Below are positions 8,486 to 18,292 of a stretch of DNA of 64,000 nt, in pieces. Under the pieces are notes generated by a model. The model had not been told where the DNA came from and did not search any database. It saw only the letters and a program-made list of their open reading frames with translations. Positions within the stretch are counted from its first letter, which is position 1, and every line of letters starts with the position of its first letter. The stretch covers positions 1 to 64,000 of the forward strand of contig JAJXWM010000001.1 in the NCBI GenBank assembly GCA_021781615.1, read 5' to 3'. The position numbers and the translations under genes are program-made. This DNA comes from Pseudomonadota bacterium (GTDB lineage Bacteria; Pseudomonadota; Gammaproteobacteria; UBA9339).

Positions 8486-11400
8486 TTAAAACAGAATACT
8501 ACCTCCAAATAGCTGAGAATTTTTATTTATGTTATTTAATATATTAGCTGTAGGATCTACCAGCTTTGGAGGAACATATTCAAATACATTATAAGATTCC
8601 CTGTTTACTGCTAGTGTTTCAGTTGCTGATAGTTCTAGTGGTATTTTTACCCATGCTTTAAGTTGTTCTTTTTCTTCTGCACTTAAATTGGGATCGGCAA
8701 TTATTTTAGCTAAGAAGCTTTTAAGTTCTTCCGGAGTATTGGATAAATTAAATATCTGCTCTCTGTATTTATTAAAATTCTTAATACTATCTAATGTTAA
8801 TCTGTCCCTTTCTTGTTGTTTGGTATCGGTGTTAGTAGCCAAGACTACAGCGGTAACACCCTTATGACCGGTTATTTGATTTCTCTCGTTCTTGTTGCCA
8901 GCAGACAAACCAGCGGAAGGTGGAGGTGTTTTTGTTGAGGATTGGGAAGGGCTGTCGCTACTGCTGCCATCCTTCGGCTTATCTGAAGAGCTTTTCCCTG
9001 AATTTCTAGCCGACTCTGAAGTAGCAGAAACATCGCCTGGAGATTGGGAAACGTCCACGCGCCTCTTTTTAGATGACGGTTCTCTTTTTTTAAACGAAGA
9101 ACCACTTTTCCTTTTTCTGGTCGCATCTTTAGATTGCAATCCATCTGAAGCGCTTTTCTCTGAGTGTTCAACCGGGTTTGAAGCAACAGGGATTTTGGCA
9201 GCTAGAAGAGCGCGTTTACTCTCATCAACCGTCGAATTTCTAATAAGCTCCTGAACCGCCTCTAATCCACCATCGCCTAATGGTAAAGACAGTTCAAGCA
9301 TTTTGCTAGCTAGAATAGCACGACAAGTCGCGTTAGCTGCAGAGTTTCTAATAAGCTCCTGAACCACCTCTAATCCACCTTCGCCTAAGGGTAAACGCCG
9401 TTCAAACATTCTACCAGCTAGAATAGCACGACCAGTCGCGTAAACTGTCGAGTTTCTAATAAGCTCCTGAACCACTTCTAATCCACCGTCGCCTAAATCT
9501 AAATTCCGTTCAAGCATTTTGCTAGCTAGAAAAGCACGAATAGACACGTTAACTGTCGAGTTTCTAATAAGCTCCTGAACCACTTCTAATCCACCGTCGC
9601 CTAAATCTAAATTCCGTTCAAGCATTTTGCTAGCTAGAAAAGCACGACCAGTCGCGTAAACTGTCGAGTTTCTAATAAGCTCCTGAACCACTTCTAATCC
9701 ACCGTCGCCTAAATCTAAATTCCGTTCAAGCATTTTGCCAGCTAAAATAGCACGAATAGACGCGTTAACTGCCGAGTTTCTAATAAACTCCCGAACCGCT
9801 TCTAATCCACCGTCGCCTAAATCTAAATTCCGTTCAAGCATTTTGCCAGCTAGAGTAGCACGACCAGTCGCGTAAACTGTCGAGTTTCTAATAAGCTCCT
9901 GAACCACTTCTAATCCACCGTCGCCTAAATCTAAATTCCGTTCAAGCATTGTGCTAGCTAGAAAAGCACGATTATACGCGCTAGCTGTAGAGTTTCTAAT
10001 AAGCTCCTGAACCATCTCTAATCCACCTTCGCCTAAATCTAAATTCCGTTCAAGCATTTTGATAGCTAGAAGAGCGCGTTTACTCTCACCAACCGTCGAA
10101 TTTCTAATAAGCTCCTGAACCGCCTCTAATCCACCATCGCCTAATGGTAAAGACAGTTCAAGCATTTTGCTAACTAGAAAAGCACGATTATGCGCGCTAG
10201 CTGTAGAGTTTCTAATAAGCTCCCGAACCGCTTCTAATCCACCGTCGCCTAAATCTAAATTCCGTTCAAGCATTTTGCTAGCTAGAAAAGCACGACCAGT
10301 CGCGTAAACTGTCGGGTTTCTAATAAGCTCCCGGACTAACTCTAGTCCGCCATCGCCTAAATCTAAATTCCGTTCAAGCATTTTGCTAGCTAGAAAAGCA
10401 CGATTATGCGCGCTAGCTGTAGAGTTTCTAATAAGCTCCTGAACCACTTCTAATCCACCGTCGCCTAAATCTAAATTCCGTTCAAGCATTTTGCTAGCTA
10501 GAAAAGCACGATTAGTCGCTACAACGGTCGAGTTTCTAATAAACTCCTGAACCGCCTCTAATCCACCCTCGCCTAAGGATAAGTGCAGTTCAAACATTTT
10601 GATAGCTAGAAAAGCACGATCATCCGTGTTAGCTGTAGAGTTTCTAATAAGCTCCCGGACTACCTCTAATCCGCCATCGCCTAAATCTAAATTCCGTTCA
10701 AGCATTTTGCCAGCTAGAATAGCACGACCAGTCGCGTAAACTGTCGGGTTTCTAATAAACTCCTGAACCGCCTCTAATCCACCCTCGCCTAAGGATAAGT
10801 GCAGTTCAAACATTTTGATAGCTAGAAAAGCACGATTATGCGCGCTAGCTGTAGAGTTTCTAATAAGCTCCCGGACTACCTCTAATCCGCCATCGCCTAA
10901 ATCTAAATTCCGTTCAAGCATTTTGCCAGCTAGAATAGCACGATCGTCGCCTAAGGGTAAGTGCAGCTCAAGCATTTGGCTAGCTAGAATAGCACGATTA
11001 GTCGCTTCAACGGTCGAGTTTCTAATAAGTTCCCGGACTACCTCTAGTCCGTCATCGCCTAAATCTAAATTCCGATCAAGCATTTTGGCAGCCAAAATAG
11101 CACGATTATTCGCAGTAACGGTCAAGCTTCTAATAAGCTCTTGAACCAATCTTAATTCGTCATTGCTTAAAGCCAAAAATCTGTCAAGCAATCTGCTAGT
11201 TAGAAGAGCCAGGGTATTCGCCTGAATAGCTGGATTTGTAAGCAGTGTTCTTTTTGTTAAAAACCCTCTTTTAAGCATTATGTCAGCTAAAAGTGCCAGG
11301 GTTCCTGCATCACCCTCGGGACTTTCAATGATCTGTTTAGCAACCATTATCCCCACTTTACCCGACTCTAGTCCTTTATTAAACAATATGGCCGCTAGCA

Positions 11401-12184
11401 TTGCGCGCAACGTTATTTTAACATCGGCGTTTTCCACTAGCTCTTGTGCCCACTTCAACTCCTGCTTTTCTAAACTTAAACCTCTTTTAAGCATTCCGGT
11501 TACCAACTTTGCACGATTATTAGCACCAACCTTTTTAAAACCAATTAAAATTCGAACCGCTGATAGTCCTTCTTCCTTTAAGTTTAAGTTCCTTTCAAGC
11601 ATCATAGCAGCTATTTTTGTTCGCCAGTTGTTCTCTATCAATTTATTGGCAATAAAATTTTGCGTCGCAGCTAACCCACGCTCACCTAAATCTAAACCGT
11701 TATTGAGAATTATGCGTACCAAACAATATCGAAGATAAGCATCAACTTCTTCGTTACCAATCAACTCTTGGACTGATGATAAGCATTGCTTGCATAACTC
11801 TAAATTTTTCTCAAATATTTCTACACATAGCACCGCTTTACAATTTGCTCCGAAATTTTCATCGGTAATAATTTTTTGTAGCTCTAATGTATCTAGCTTA
11901 CCCTCATGAAACTTCGCTAACACAGCTAAATCACAGGTGTCAGTAGCAGCTGTTCGTCTTTCTTGTGCTTCTAGGGCAGCTTGTCTAGTTTCTTCTTGCT
12001 CTTGAGCAGCAGGGGCAGGTTGTATTTCTGAATCCTCCTGTTCCGGCGCTTGTTGATGTGTATCTTTAAATGAAGCAGTCTCACCAAGCCCTTGTTTAAC
12101 AGCACATGAAGGAGGTGAATAAAATATGCTACATGAAAGTAAAAACAGCCAAATGAATACATAAGGTGGTTTATCGCAGGTCAT
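8486..12184 (-). CDS. Giant exported 36-residue-repeat protein with NLS-like stretch
   Basis: 1232 residues, no recognised family. The N-terminus is a Sec signal peptide (FIWLFLLSCSIFYSPPSCA). Residues about 70-330 hold degenerate helical repeats; about 332-997 hold 18 full and one half unit of a 36-residue repeat (MLERNLDLGDGG, then LEVVQELIRNST, then a variable patch, then RAFLASK). This is probably an alpha-solenoid of paired helices, with variation concentrated in a five-residue loop. A Ser/Pro/Lys-rich linker follows, with basic clusters RKRK, KKR and KKRR at about 1020-1042, then a C-terminal domain (about 1105-1215). That domain resembles the end of the protein encoded at 28190-30877. 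Likely surface-exposed or secreted; function unknown. Confidence 0.8.
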   Translation of the reverse strand: MTCDKPPYVFIWLFLLSCSIFYSPPSCAVKQGLGETASFKDTHQQAPEQEDSEIQPAPAAQEQEETRQAALEAQERRTAATDTCDLAVLAKFHEGKLDTLELQKIITDENFGANCKAVLCVEIFEKNLELCKQCLSSVQELIGNEEVDAYLRYCLVRIILNNGLDLGERGLAATQNFIANKLIENNWRTKIAAMMLERNLNLKEEGLSAVRILIGFKKVGANNRAKLVTGMLKRGLSLEKQELKWAQELVENADVKITLRAMLAAILFNKGLESGKVGIMVAKQIIESPEGDAGTLALLADIMLKRGFLTKRTLLTNPAIQANTLALLTSRLLDRFLALSNDELRLVQELIRSLTVTANNRAILAAKMLDRNLDLGDDGLEVVRELIRNSTVEATNRAILASQMLELHLPLGDDRAILAGKMLERNLDLGDGGLEVVRELIRNSTASAHNRAFLAIKMFELHLSLGEGGLEAVQEFIRNPTVYATGRAILAGKMLERNLDLGDGGLEVVRELIRNSTANTDDRAFLAIKMFELHLSLGEGGLEAVQEFIRNSTVVATNRAFLASKMLERNLDLGDGGLEVVQELIRNSTASAHNRAFLASKMLERNLDLGDGGLELVRELIRNPTVYATGRAFLASKMLERNLDLGDGGLEAVRELIRNSTASAHNRAFLVSKMLELSLPLGDGGLEAVQELIRNSTVGESKRALLAIKMLERNLDLGEGGLEMVQELIRNSTASAYNRAFLASTMLERNLDLGDGGLEVVQELIRNSTVYATGRATLAGKMLERNLDLGDGGLEAVREFIRNSAVNASIRAILAGKMLERNLDLGDGGLEVVQELIRNSTVYATGRAFLASKMLERNLDLGDGGLEVVQELIRNSTVNVSIRAFLASKMLERNLDLGDGGLEVVQELIRNSTVYATGRAILAGRMFERRLPLGEGGLEVVQELIRNSAANATCRAILASKMLELSLPLGDGGLEAVQELIRNSTVDESKRALLAAKIPVASNPVEHSEKSASDGLQSKDATRKRKSGSSFKKREPSSKKRRVDVSQSPGDVSATSESARNSGKSSSDKPKDGSSSDSPSQSSTKTPPPSAGLSAGNKNERNQITGHKGVTAVVLATNTDTKQQERDRLTLDSIKNFNKYREQIFNLSNTPEELKSFLAKIIADPNLSAEEKEQLKAWVKIPLELSATETLAVNRESYNVFEYVPPKLVDPTANILNNINKNSQLFGGSILF
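9194..11191 (-). repeat. Intragenic tandem 108-bp repeats (18 full units and one half unit)
   Basis: Period 108 bp (36 codons), counted from the translated protein: 18 complete units plus one half unit of 54 bp near 10931-10984. Many units are almost identical at nucleotide level, for example the recurring block encoding LERNLDLGDGG. Alternating classes (LDLGDGG, SLGEGG, LPLGDGG) form higher-order groups, which suggests block duplication. Such arrays change length by slippage or unequal crossing over. Not a CRISPR array: units abut and are coding. Confidence 0.95.
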
Positions 12185-12665
12185 TTTTACATCTCTCTAT
12201 CTATTGAATTACTTGATTTACCAAAAATTAAATTATTGCTCGAGACTCCTTTTAAAGTAAAGCATATTTTTTGAGAACTTACATTAACGGAAGCTTAATG
12301 GTTCTGTCAAAATTGATCCATTTTTTTAGCATTGCAGCTTTAGTGCAGCAAATTTTATGCTGTTGCTATAATTAATTAAAGTCCTCAATTTTGGGGGCAA
12401 TCATCCTGCGCGGTTCAGCGCGAGTTTTATTTTTCATGCGAAAAAATCGTCGTATCTCTTCAAATGCTGTACAAAAAATCAGTGCACAAAAAATATTTTT
12501 AAACCCTTTCAGGGGCTGTTTTTAGATTTGCAAGGGCATGATATTTTTCTTCCAAAACATATGGTTACGACGGGTTAGCTGCAACATAAAAAACGGGAGA
12601 GCCGCTTTATTTCATTGATGAATATTAGTAGCTTATAGGAATTAGGCATAACACCTGACATTATT
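12185..12665. other. Intergenic stretch without a recognisable gene
   Basis: No convincing coding sequence was found between the repeat-protein start and the palindromic repeat at 12666. The stretch is AT-rich with short GC-rich patches (for example GCGCGGTTCAGCGCG near 12410). It may hold decayed DNA and the promoter for the gene starting at 12184. Confidence 0.4.
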
Positions 12666-12755
12666 CGTCATCGCCCGGCTTGACCGGGCGATCTCGATGA
12701 GATTGCCCGATCCCGTTTTAAAACATAACGGGACAAGCTTAATAGGGCAATGACG
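12666..12755. repeat. Palindromic GC-rich intergenic repeat
   Basis: About 90 bp bounded by CGTCATCGCCC and its near-inverse GGGCAATGACG, with an inner GCCCGGCTTGACCGGGC hairpin. Related palindromes (GCCCGGCTACGTCATCGCCCG type) occur at 25885 and 26192, so this is a dispersed family of this genome. Confidence 0.7.
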
Positions 12756-12906
12756 TGGGGTGTAGGGGGTAAATTTGACGATTGTAAGTCAGAAATAAAA
12801 TATGTCAGGGGTTAAGGGAATTAGGTCAAAAACTTGACAGTTGAGTTTAACTGAAAATTCGAGCTTAATCGGGTGGATTCCAGATCGCGATCTCGGTATA
12901 ATTATC

Positions 12907-12932
12907 CTTGATAAACGTAAAACCACCCCCAT
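12907..12932 (+). promoter_or_regulatory. Sigma-32 (heat-shock) promoter of clpB
   Basis: CTTGAT at 12907-12912, a 14-base spacer, then CCCCAT at 12927-12932. This is a near-perfect match to the RpoH consensus CTTGAA-N13-15-CCCCAT. It lies 40 bp upstream of the clpB ATG, so clpB is very likely heat-inducible as in other gammaproteobacteria. Confidence 0.85.
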
Positions 12933-12971
12933 TTAAATGGAATACTAGTAGTACAAAAAAGGAGACAAAAT

Positions 12972-15512
12972 ATGCGCCTAGAAAAACTAACTGATAATTT
13001 CCGTGAAGCTTTAGCTGAAGCCCAATCAAAAGCGCTCAGCAAAGATAACCAATTTATAGAGCCGACGCACCTAATGTTTGCACTTCTTGAGCAAAAAGGC
13101 ACGGTTACCAACGTCTTACAAAAATCTCGAGTTGATATTATAAAACTGCAAAGCGCATTACAAAAAGCCATCGATAATCTACCTAAAGTAGAAGGCGTAC
13201 CTGGTGAGGTTCACGTTTCTAACGATCTATTAAAGTTACTAAATATAACCGATAAACTAGCCACAGAACGTAAAGACCAATTTATCGCCAGTGAATTATT
13301 TCTCCTTGCCGCCCTCGATGATAAAGGCAATTTGGGAAAAATACTAAAAGAGGCGGGGGCGGTTAAAAATATAATTGAGCAAGCAATTGCAGAGATTCGC
13401 GGTAAGGAACGAGTACAAGATGCTGGTGCTGAAGGACAGCGCCAAGCTCTAGAAAAATATACTACTGACATCACTAAACGCGCCGCACAAGGAAAAATAG
13501 ATCCGGTTATCGGCCGTGACGATGAGATTAGACGCGCCATCCAAGTATTACAAAGGCGCACAAAAAATAATCCGGTTTTAATTGGAGAGCCGGGCGTTGG
13601 CAAAACTGCGATTGTCGAAGGACTAGCACAGCGTATCATTAACGGCGAAGTTCCAGATGGTCTAAAAAACAAGCAGTTACTTGCACTCGACATGGGAATG
13701 TTAATTGCCGGAACCAAATTTCGTGGTGAATTTGAAGAACGCCTAAAAGGGGTAATTACTGAAATAAGCAAAGCTGAAGGACAAATAATTTTATTTATCG
13801 ATGAATTACACACCGTGGTCGGGGCAGGGAAAGCTGAGGGCTCGATGGACGCAGGTAACATGTTAAAGCCGGCTCTTGCGCGCGGCGAATTACGCTGTAT
13901 CGGCGCCACCACTTTAAATGAATATCGCAACTATATTGAAAAAGATGCGGCGCTTGAACGCCGCTTTCAAAAAGTTTTAGTTGAGGAACCAAATGTTCCT
14001 GACACCATCGCCATTCTCCGTGGCCTCAAAGAAAAATATGAAATCCATCACGGGGTTGACATTACCGACTCCGCAATTGTGGCAGCCGCAACGATGTCGC
14101 ACCGCTATATTACCGACCGTAACTTACCCGACAAAGCCATCGATTTAATCGATGAGGCGGCGAGTAAAATCCGCATGGAAATGGATTCAAAACCTGAAGA
14201 TTTAGATCGCCTTAACCGGAAAATTATTCAACTAAAAATAGAGCGGGAAGCTTTAAAAAAAGAAACTGACGAAGCCTCCAAAAAACGCTTGACCGATCTT
14301 GAAAAACAACTGCATAAATTTGAAAAAGAATATTCTAACCTGGAAGAAGTTTGGAAAAAAGAAAAGTCAGCCATCCAAAACGCACAAAAAATAAAAGAAG
14401 ATCTGGACCAAGCAAAATTAGAAATGGAAACGGCTCAACGTAAAGTAGATTTAGCAAAAATGTCAGAATTACAATATGGCAAAATTCCCTCTTTAGAAAA
14501 ACAGCTACTGGTAGCTCTGCAGACCGAAAAAAAAGAATCTCACTTAATCCGTAATAAAGTTACCGAAGAAGAAATTGCAGAGGTCGTATCAAAATGGACC
14601 CATATTCCAGTAAGCAAAATGCTTGCGGGAGAAAAAGAAAAATTACTCAAAATGGAAGATGCCCTGCATAAAAGAGTTATCGGCCAAGACGAAGCGGTAA
14701 AAGTGGTAGCGAACGCCATCCGTCGCTCGCGCGCTGGCCTTGCTGATAGTAACAAACCAATCGGATCATTCATGTTCTTAGGCCCAACTGGTGTTGGCAA
14801 AACTGAACTTTGCAAAACCTTAGCTGATTTCTTATTCGATACCGAAGAAGCGATGATCCGCATCGATATGTCCGAATTTATGGAAAAACATTCGGTAGCA
14901 AGATTAATTGGCGCACCCCCAGGATATGTCGGCTATGAAGAGGGTGGGTACCTCACCGAAGTAGTAAGACGCAAACCCTATTCCGTAATCCTCTTAGACG
15001 AAATTGAAAAAGCACACCACGATGTTTTTAATATTTTATTACAAGTGCTAGATGACGGCCGCTTAACCGATGGCCACGGTCGAACTGTAGATTTTAGAAA
15101 TTGTGTTGTCGTTATGACCTCGAACCTAGGATCACAAGACACCCAAACAAAAGAAGCGGTCATGGAAGCGGTCAGAAAACATTTCCGCCCAGAGTTTATT
15201 AATCGGATCGATGAAATTGTGGTCTTTCACAGCCTTGACCAAAAACAGATCCGTGCCATTACTAACACCCAAATCGAGCGTCTGAAAAAACGTTTGTCAG
15301 CACAAGATTTGCATTTAGAAATAAGCACCAAGGCACTCGACTATCTCGCAGAGATTGGCTATGACCCACTTTATGGCGCTCGCCCACTAAAGCGCGCAAT
15401 TCAACAACACCTTGAAAATCCATTAGCTCAAGATATCCTACAAGGGAAATTCTCCCCAAAAGATAAAATTGTAGTTGATCGCAATGAGCATGGTTTAAAA
15501 TTTGGACACTGA
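12972..15512 (+). CDS. clpB: ATP-dependent disaggregase ClpB
   Basis: Hexameric AAA+ chaperone that pulls polypeptides out of aggregates together with DnaK. The 846-residue protein has, in order, the Clp N-domain ([17 protein letters not shown]), a first AAA module with [13 protein letters not shown] (Walker A) and LFIDELH (Walker B), a long charged middle coiled coil (about 405-530), and a second AAA module with [12 protein letters not shown] and LLDEIEKAH. It ends in the D2 small domain. Length and order are normal. An AGGAGA ribosome site precedes the ATG and a sigma-32 promoter lies just upstream. It has no operon partner. Confidence 0.97.
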   Translation: MRLEKLTDNFREALAEAQSKALSKDNQFIEPTHLMFALLEQKGTVTNVLQKSRVDIIKLQSALQKAIDNLPKVEGVPGEVHVSNDLLKLLNITDKLATERKDQFIASELFLLAALDDKGNLGKILKEAGAVKNIIEQAIAEIRGKERVQDAGAEGQRQALEKYTTDITKRAAQGKIDPVIGRDDEIRRAIQVLQRRTKNNPVLIGEPGVGKTAIVEGLAQRIINGEVPDGLKNKQLLALDMGMLIAGTKFRGEFEERLKGVITEISKAEGQIILFIDELHTVVGAGKAEGSMDAGNMLKPALARGELRCIGATTLNEYRNYIEKDAALERRFQKVLVEEPNVPDTIAILRGLKEKYEIHHGVDITDSAIVAAATMSHRYITDRNLPDKAIDLIDEAASKIRMEMDSKPEDLDRLNRKIIQLKIEREALKKETDEASKKRLTDLEKQLHKFEKEYSNLEEVWKKEKSAIQNAQKIKEDLDQAKLEMETAQRKVDLAKMSELQYGKIPSLEKQLLVALQTEKKESHLIRNKVTEEEIAEVVSKWTHIPVSKMLAGEKEKLLKMEDALHKRVIGQDEAVKVVANAIRRSRAGLADSNKPIGSFMFLGPTGVGKTELCKTLADFLFDTEEAMIRIDMSEFMEKHSVARLIGAPPGYVGYEEGGYLTEVVRRKPYSVILLDEIEKAHHDVFNILLQVLDDGRLTDGHGRTVDFRNCVVVMTSNLGSQDTQTKEAVMEAVRKHFRPEFINRIDEIVVFHSLDQKQIRAITNTQIERLKKRLSAQDLHLEISTKALDYLAEIGYDPLYGARPLKRAIQQHLENPLAQDILQGKFSPKDKIVVDRNEHGLKFGH

Positions 15513-15682
15513 AACCTGCCTGGGAAATTTAAAGCGCCATTTTGAATTTTCAGTGTTTTTTTGGGGCGACCCTCGGAGAACTAAAAAGGCTTTGTTCTAT
15601 AGTGTTCCTCTGATTTACTTTGCCTTTTTAATAATAATATGATGGAATTATAGCTCTTAGTTAAATAGCTGAAACATTGCTT

Positions 15683-18289
15683 ATGCCAAAACCTACTCCA
15701 GACTCTAATGTCTCTATATTTTTGAGAGAAGTTGCTGCCATATCAGGCTTTACAACCAATTTTAATCAAGGCGTAATACTACAAAATCTACGCGCCTACT
15801 TACAGAAAAACAACCGAGACAAAGCCTTTATTAAAAAACTAGAACAAGGGTATTGTTCTGGAATATCTTCGCTTTGGTTATATGCTAAATGGTTACAAAC
15901 TCAACAAAAAGATTCTGCTAAAGAAAGAGATGACTATAACTGGTTCCAAGCCACAACAAAATTAATTGCCGACTGGGATGGAAAAAGAAAACTTACCGAA
16001 AAAGAAGCCGCCGAATTTGAAAGATTTATCTCCTATATTGAGTATTTTCAAAATATTGAGGATTATCAACCGACACGTCAGGGAGACCTAGATCGGTCTC
16101 TAGAAGACACAAAAAAACAAGAACGCACCTTAAAAAAAGAATATGTGCTTACTTCTTTATTTACCTTAGATCAATTAAAAAAACTGCTCAGAAAAGAAGA
16201 GTTGATGCAAAATAATAAACTAATCCTGATTACTTCCCACAACCACGACACTGCCCTCTTTAGAAACGGCAATGACTACTATTATTTTGACCCGAATAGT
16301 CCTCTTGGAGAAATACACAAAACCTCTACCGATGAAATAGCTGAACTTATTTTTGCAGCAAATAACTTTTCGACAAAAACACCCTCCCCGCTTGCCTTTA
16401 GATTTTTCACCATGAATGAAGTTTCCCACGACTACCCCCCCGTAAAAGAGGTACTAGACGATATCAAGCCCGCCCTAACTACCAAGAAAAAATATGCAGG
16501 GGGTACTACCGGACTGATCATGGCAGCAGCTCGATTTGGCAGCCTAGAATCCGCAAAATACTTCCTGGACTCAACAGCGTATCAAGCCCTGCCCCAGAAA
16601 ACAAAAAAAGAACAAAATATGCGCGCCTTAAATCTAGCGGCTTATTATGGACATACTGAAATAATAAAAGAATTTCTAGCGCATGGGGCCGACCCTAATC
16701 CAACAGTGGACACTCCCAAACCGTCTATTTTGGTCAGAGTAAAACAATTTTTAAACCGTAACCTCGGTCTTAAGCTTGAGATAGCAGATAACACTCCCGA
16801 TCCTCCTCTCTTAATAGCAATTAAAGAAAAGCATACTGACGCCGCCGTAGCAATTTTAGAAAATGGCAAAGTAGACCCTAACATCCAAGATAAACAGGGC
16901 TTTACTGCACTGCTGTTGGCTGCCGACGCTGGCAACATGGAAATTGTGGTGGCCTGCTTAAAAAAAAGAGCGCCCCCAGCAATACAAATCAACCTTGATT
17001 TGCTAAACAATAGTAAAAAAACTGCCCTGCTTGTAGCAACGCAAAAAGGACACACCGAAATTGTGGGAGTACTTTTAGCAAACGGAGCAAATCCCAACAT
17101 AAAAGACGGAAATGGTATGACCGCTTTAATGTGGGCGGCTTATAAGGGCAATACGAAACTTGTTGAAGAAATATTAAAAAATAACTGTGATATTAATTTA
17201 GAAAACGACCGTAAACAAAACGCTCTTATATTAGCTGCCGAAGAAGGGCACGTTGAAATTGTAAAAAAACTGTTAGCAAAAGGCGCTAAAATTGACATCC
17301 AAGACAAGGCGGGAAAAACCGCTCTTACATCAGCAGCTAAAATGGGGCGCATTGAAATTGTAAAAGAACTATTAGATAAGGGAGCGAACCCTGATATAAC
17401 CGTGGGCGATAGCATTGATGCACTGACATTAGCTGCTTATGGTGAATACCTCGACGTTATTCACGCCCTCTTAACCCATCAAAATTTCAAAAAAAGAGCC
17501 GAAAAGTCTATTTTACAAGCATTCCCAATAATAGCTGGCACTGGCCAAATTAAATCGTTAAAAACCTTAGCTGCAGAGGCAAAAATACTAGGCATTGACC
17601 TCGCCAAAGAAGCAGAAACAGCCTGTATAATAGCAGCTCAAAATAACCACCTTGATGTCGTAAAATTTATTTTTGAAGAATTTAGCCCTAAAATTCAAGC
17701 CAATATGTCCCTAAATGAAAAAAACCAAAATGCTCTAATGATGGCGGCTAAAACAGGAACCATTGAAGACCTCGAAACTTTTCTTGACCCTAAATTTAAT
17801 ATCGATAAGAACGCAGAAGACCGTGATGGTAATACCGCCTTATTGCTGGCCCTAAAAGGAAAAAAATATTATGTGGCAAAAAAACTACTAGAAAATCCAG
17901 CCGTCATTATTCCAAAACCAGAAATAGTTCGAAAAAAATTAGGAGATCCAGCCATATCTATATTCAATCTGCGCGCCCGCTATCGCGCATATAGAGATAC
18001 TCAAAAGGCACTATCACTACTTGAAACAGAAACCAAAAAAAGACAGCCAGGCGCTCCCCAAAAAACAACTGCCGGGAAAAAAGCAGGGGGCCCGCCGCCT
18101 GGGAAAGACAGTGCGTATGTACTAAAACGTCTTTCAGCCACAGATCCTTCCTCTACGCCGATAGATAAAGCAACCGCCTCACGACCCTCTACCTATTCCC
18201 AACCAAAAACCAAGCCCCAAAAAGAAGCGGTAGAATCAGCGCTGATAACGCCAGCAGAAGAGGACAGAGAAACACTCTCGGCAAAGTAA
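15683..18289 (+). CDS. YopT/C58-like cysteine protease fused to ankyrin repeats (candidate effector)
   Basis: 868 residues from the ATG at 15683 (a TTG lies two codons earlier). The first about 230 residues carry what looks like a papain-fold triad of the YopT/AvrPphB (C58) type: GYCSGISSLWL with Cys58, SHNHDTALF with His186/188, and YYYFDPNSPLG with Asp203. The His-to-Asp spacing of 15-17 residues is right for that family. Residues about 265-760 are ankyrin repeats (TALLLAADAGNMEIV, NALILAAEEGHVEIVKKLL). The tail is rich in Pro, Lys and Thr. There is no signal peptide, so export would need a type IV-like system; none is seen here. The assignment rests on motifs alone. Confidence 0.7.
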   Translation: MPKPTPDSNVSIFLREVAAISGFTTNFNQGVILQNLRAYLQKNNRDKAFIKKLEQGYCSGISSLWLYAKWLQTQQKDSAKERDDYNWFQATTKLIADWDGKRKLTEKEAAEFERFISYIEYFQNIEDYQPTRQGDLDRSLEDTKKQERTLKKEYVLTSLFTLDQLKKLLRKEELMQNNKLILITSHNHDTALFRNGNDYYYFDPNSPLGEIHKTSTDEIAELIFAANNFSTKTPSPLAFRFFTMNEVSHDYPPVKEVLDDIKPALTTKKKYAGGTTGLIMAAARFGSLESAKYFLDSTAYQALPQKTKKEQNMRALNLAAYYGHTEIIKEFLAHGADPNPTVDTPKPSILVRVKQFLNRNLGLKLEIADNTPDPPLLIAIKEKHTDAAVAILENGKVDPNIQDKQGFTALLLAADAGNMEIVVACLKKRAPPAIQINLDLLNNSKKTALLVATQKGHTEIVGVLLANGANPNIKDGNGMTALMWAAYKGNTKLVEEILKNNCDINLENDRKQNALILAAEEGHVEIVKKLLAKGAKIDIQDKAGKTALTSAAKMGRIEIVKELLDKGANPDITVGDSIDALTLAAYGEYLDVIHALLTHQNFKKRAEKSILQAFPIIAGTGQIKSLKTLAAEAKILGIDLAKEAETACIIAAQNNHLDVVKFIFEEFSPKIQANMSLNEKNQNALMMAAKTGTIEDLETFLDPKFNIDKNAEDRDGNTALLLALKGKKYYVAKKLLENPAVIIPKPEIVRKKLGDPAISIFNLRARYRAYRDTQKALSLLETETKKRQPGAPQKTTAGKKAGGPPPGKDSAYVLKRLSATDPSSTPIDKATASRPSTYSQPKTKPQKEAVESALITPAEEDRETLSAK

Positions 18290-18292
18290 TAT

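Noticed and set aside
9194-11191. Regular repeat array that could be taken for CRISPR
   Set aside because: Units are 108 bp, contiguous, in frame and coding for a 36-residue protein repeat; there are no unique spacers and no cas genes.
10815-11738. Plus-strand open frames inside the repeat gene
   Set aside because: They lie antisense to a well-supported 1232-residue gene, are rich in Ser/Arg as expected from the mirror of Leu/Glu-rich code, and have no ribosome sites.
13211-13930. 239-codon minus-strand frame within clpB
   Set aside because: Antisense shadow of a highly conserved gene; no start signal and no family match.
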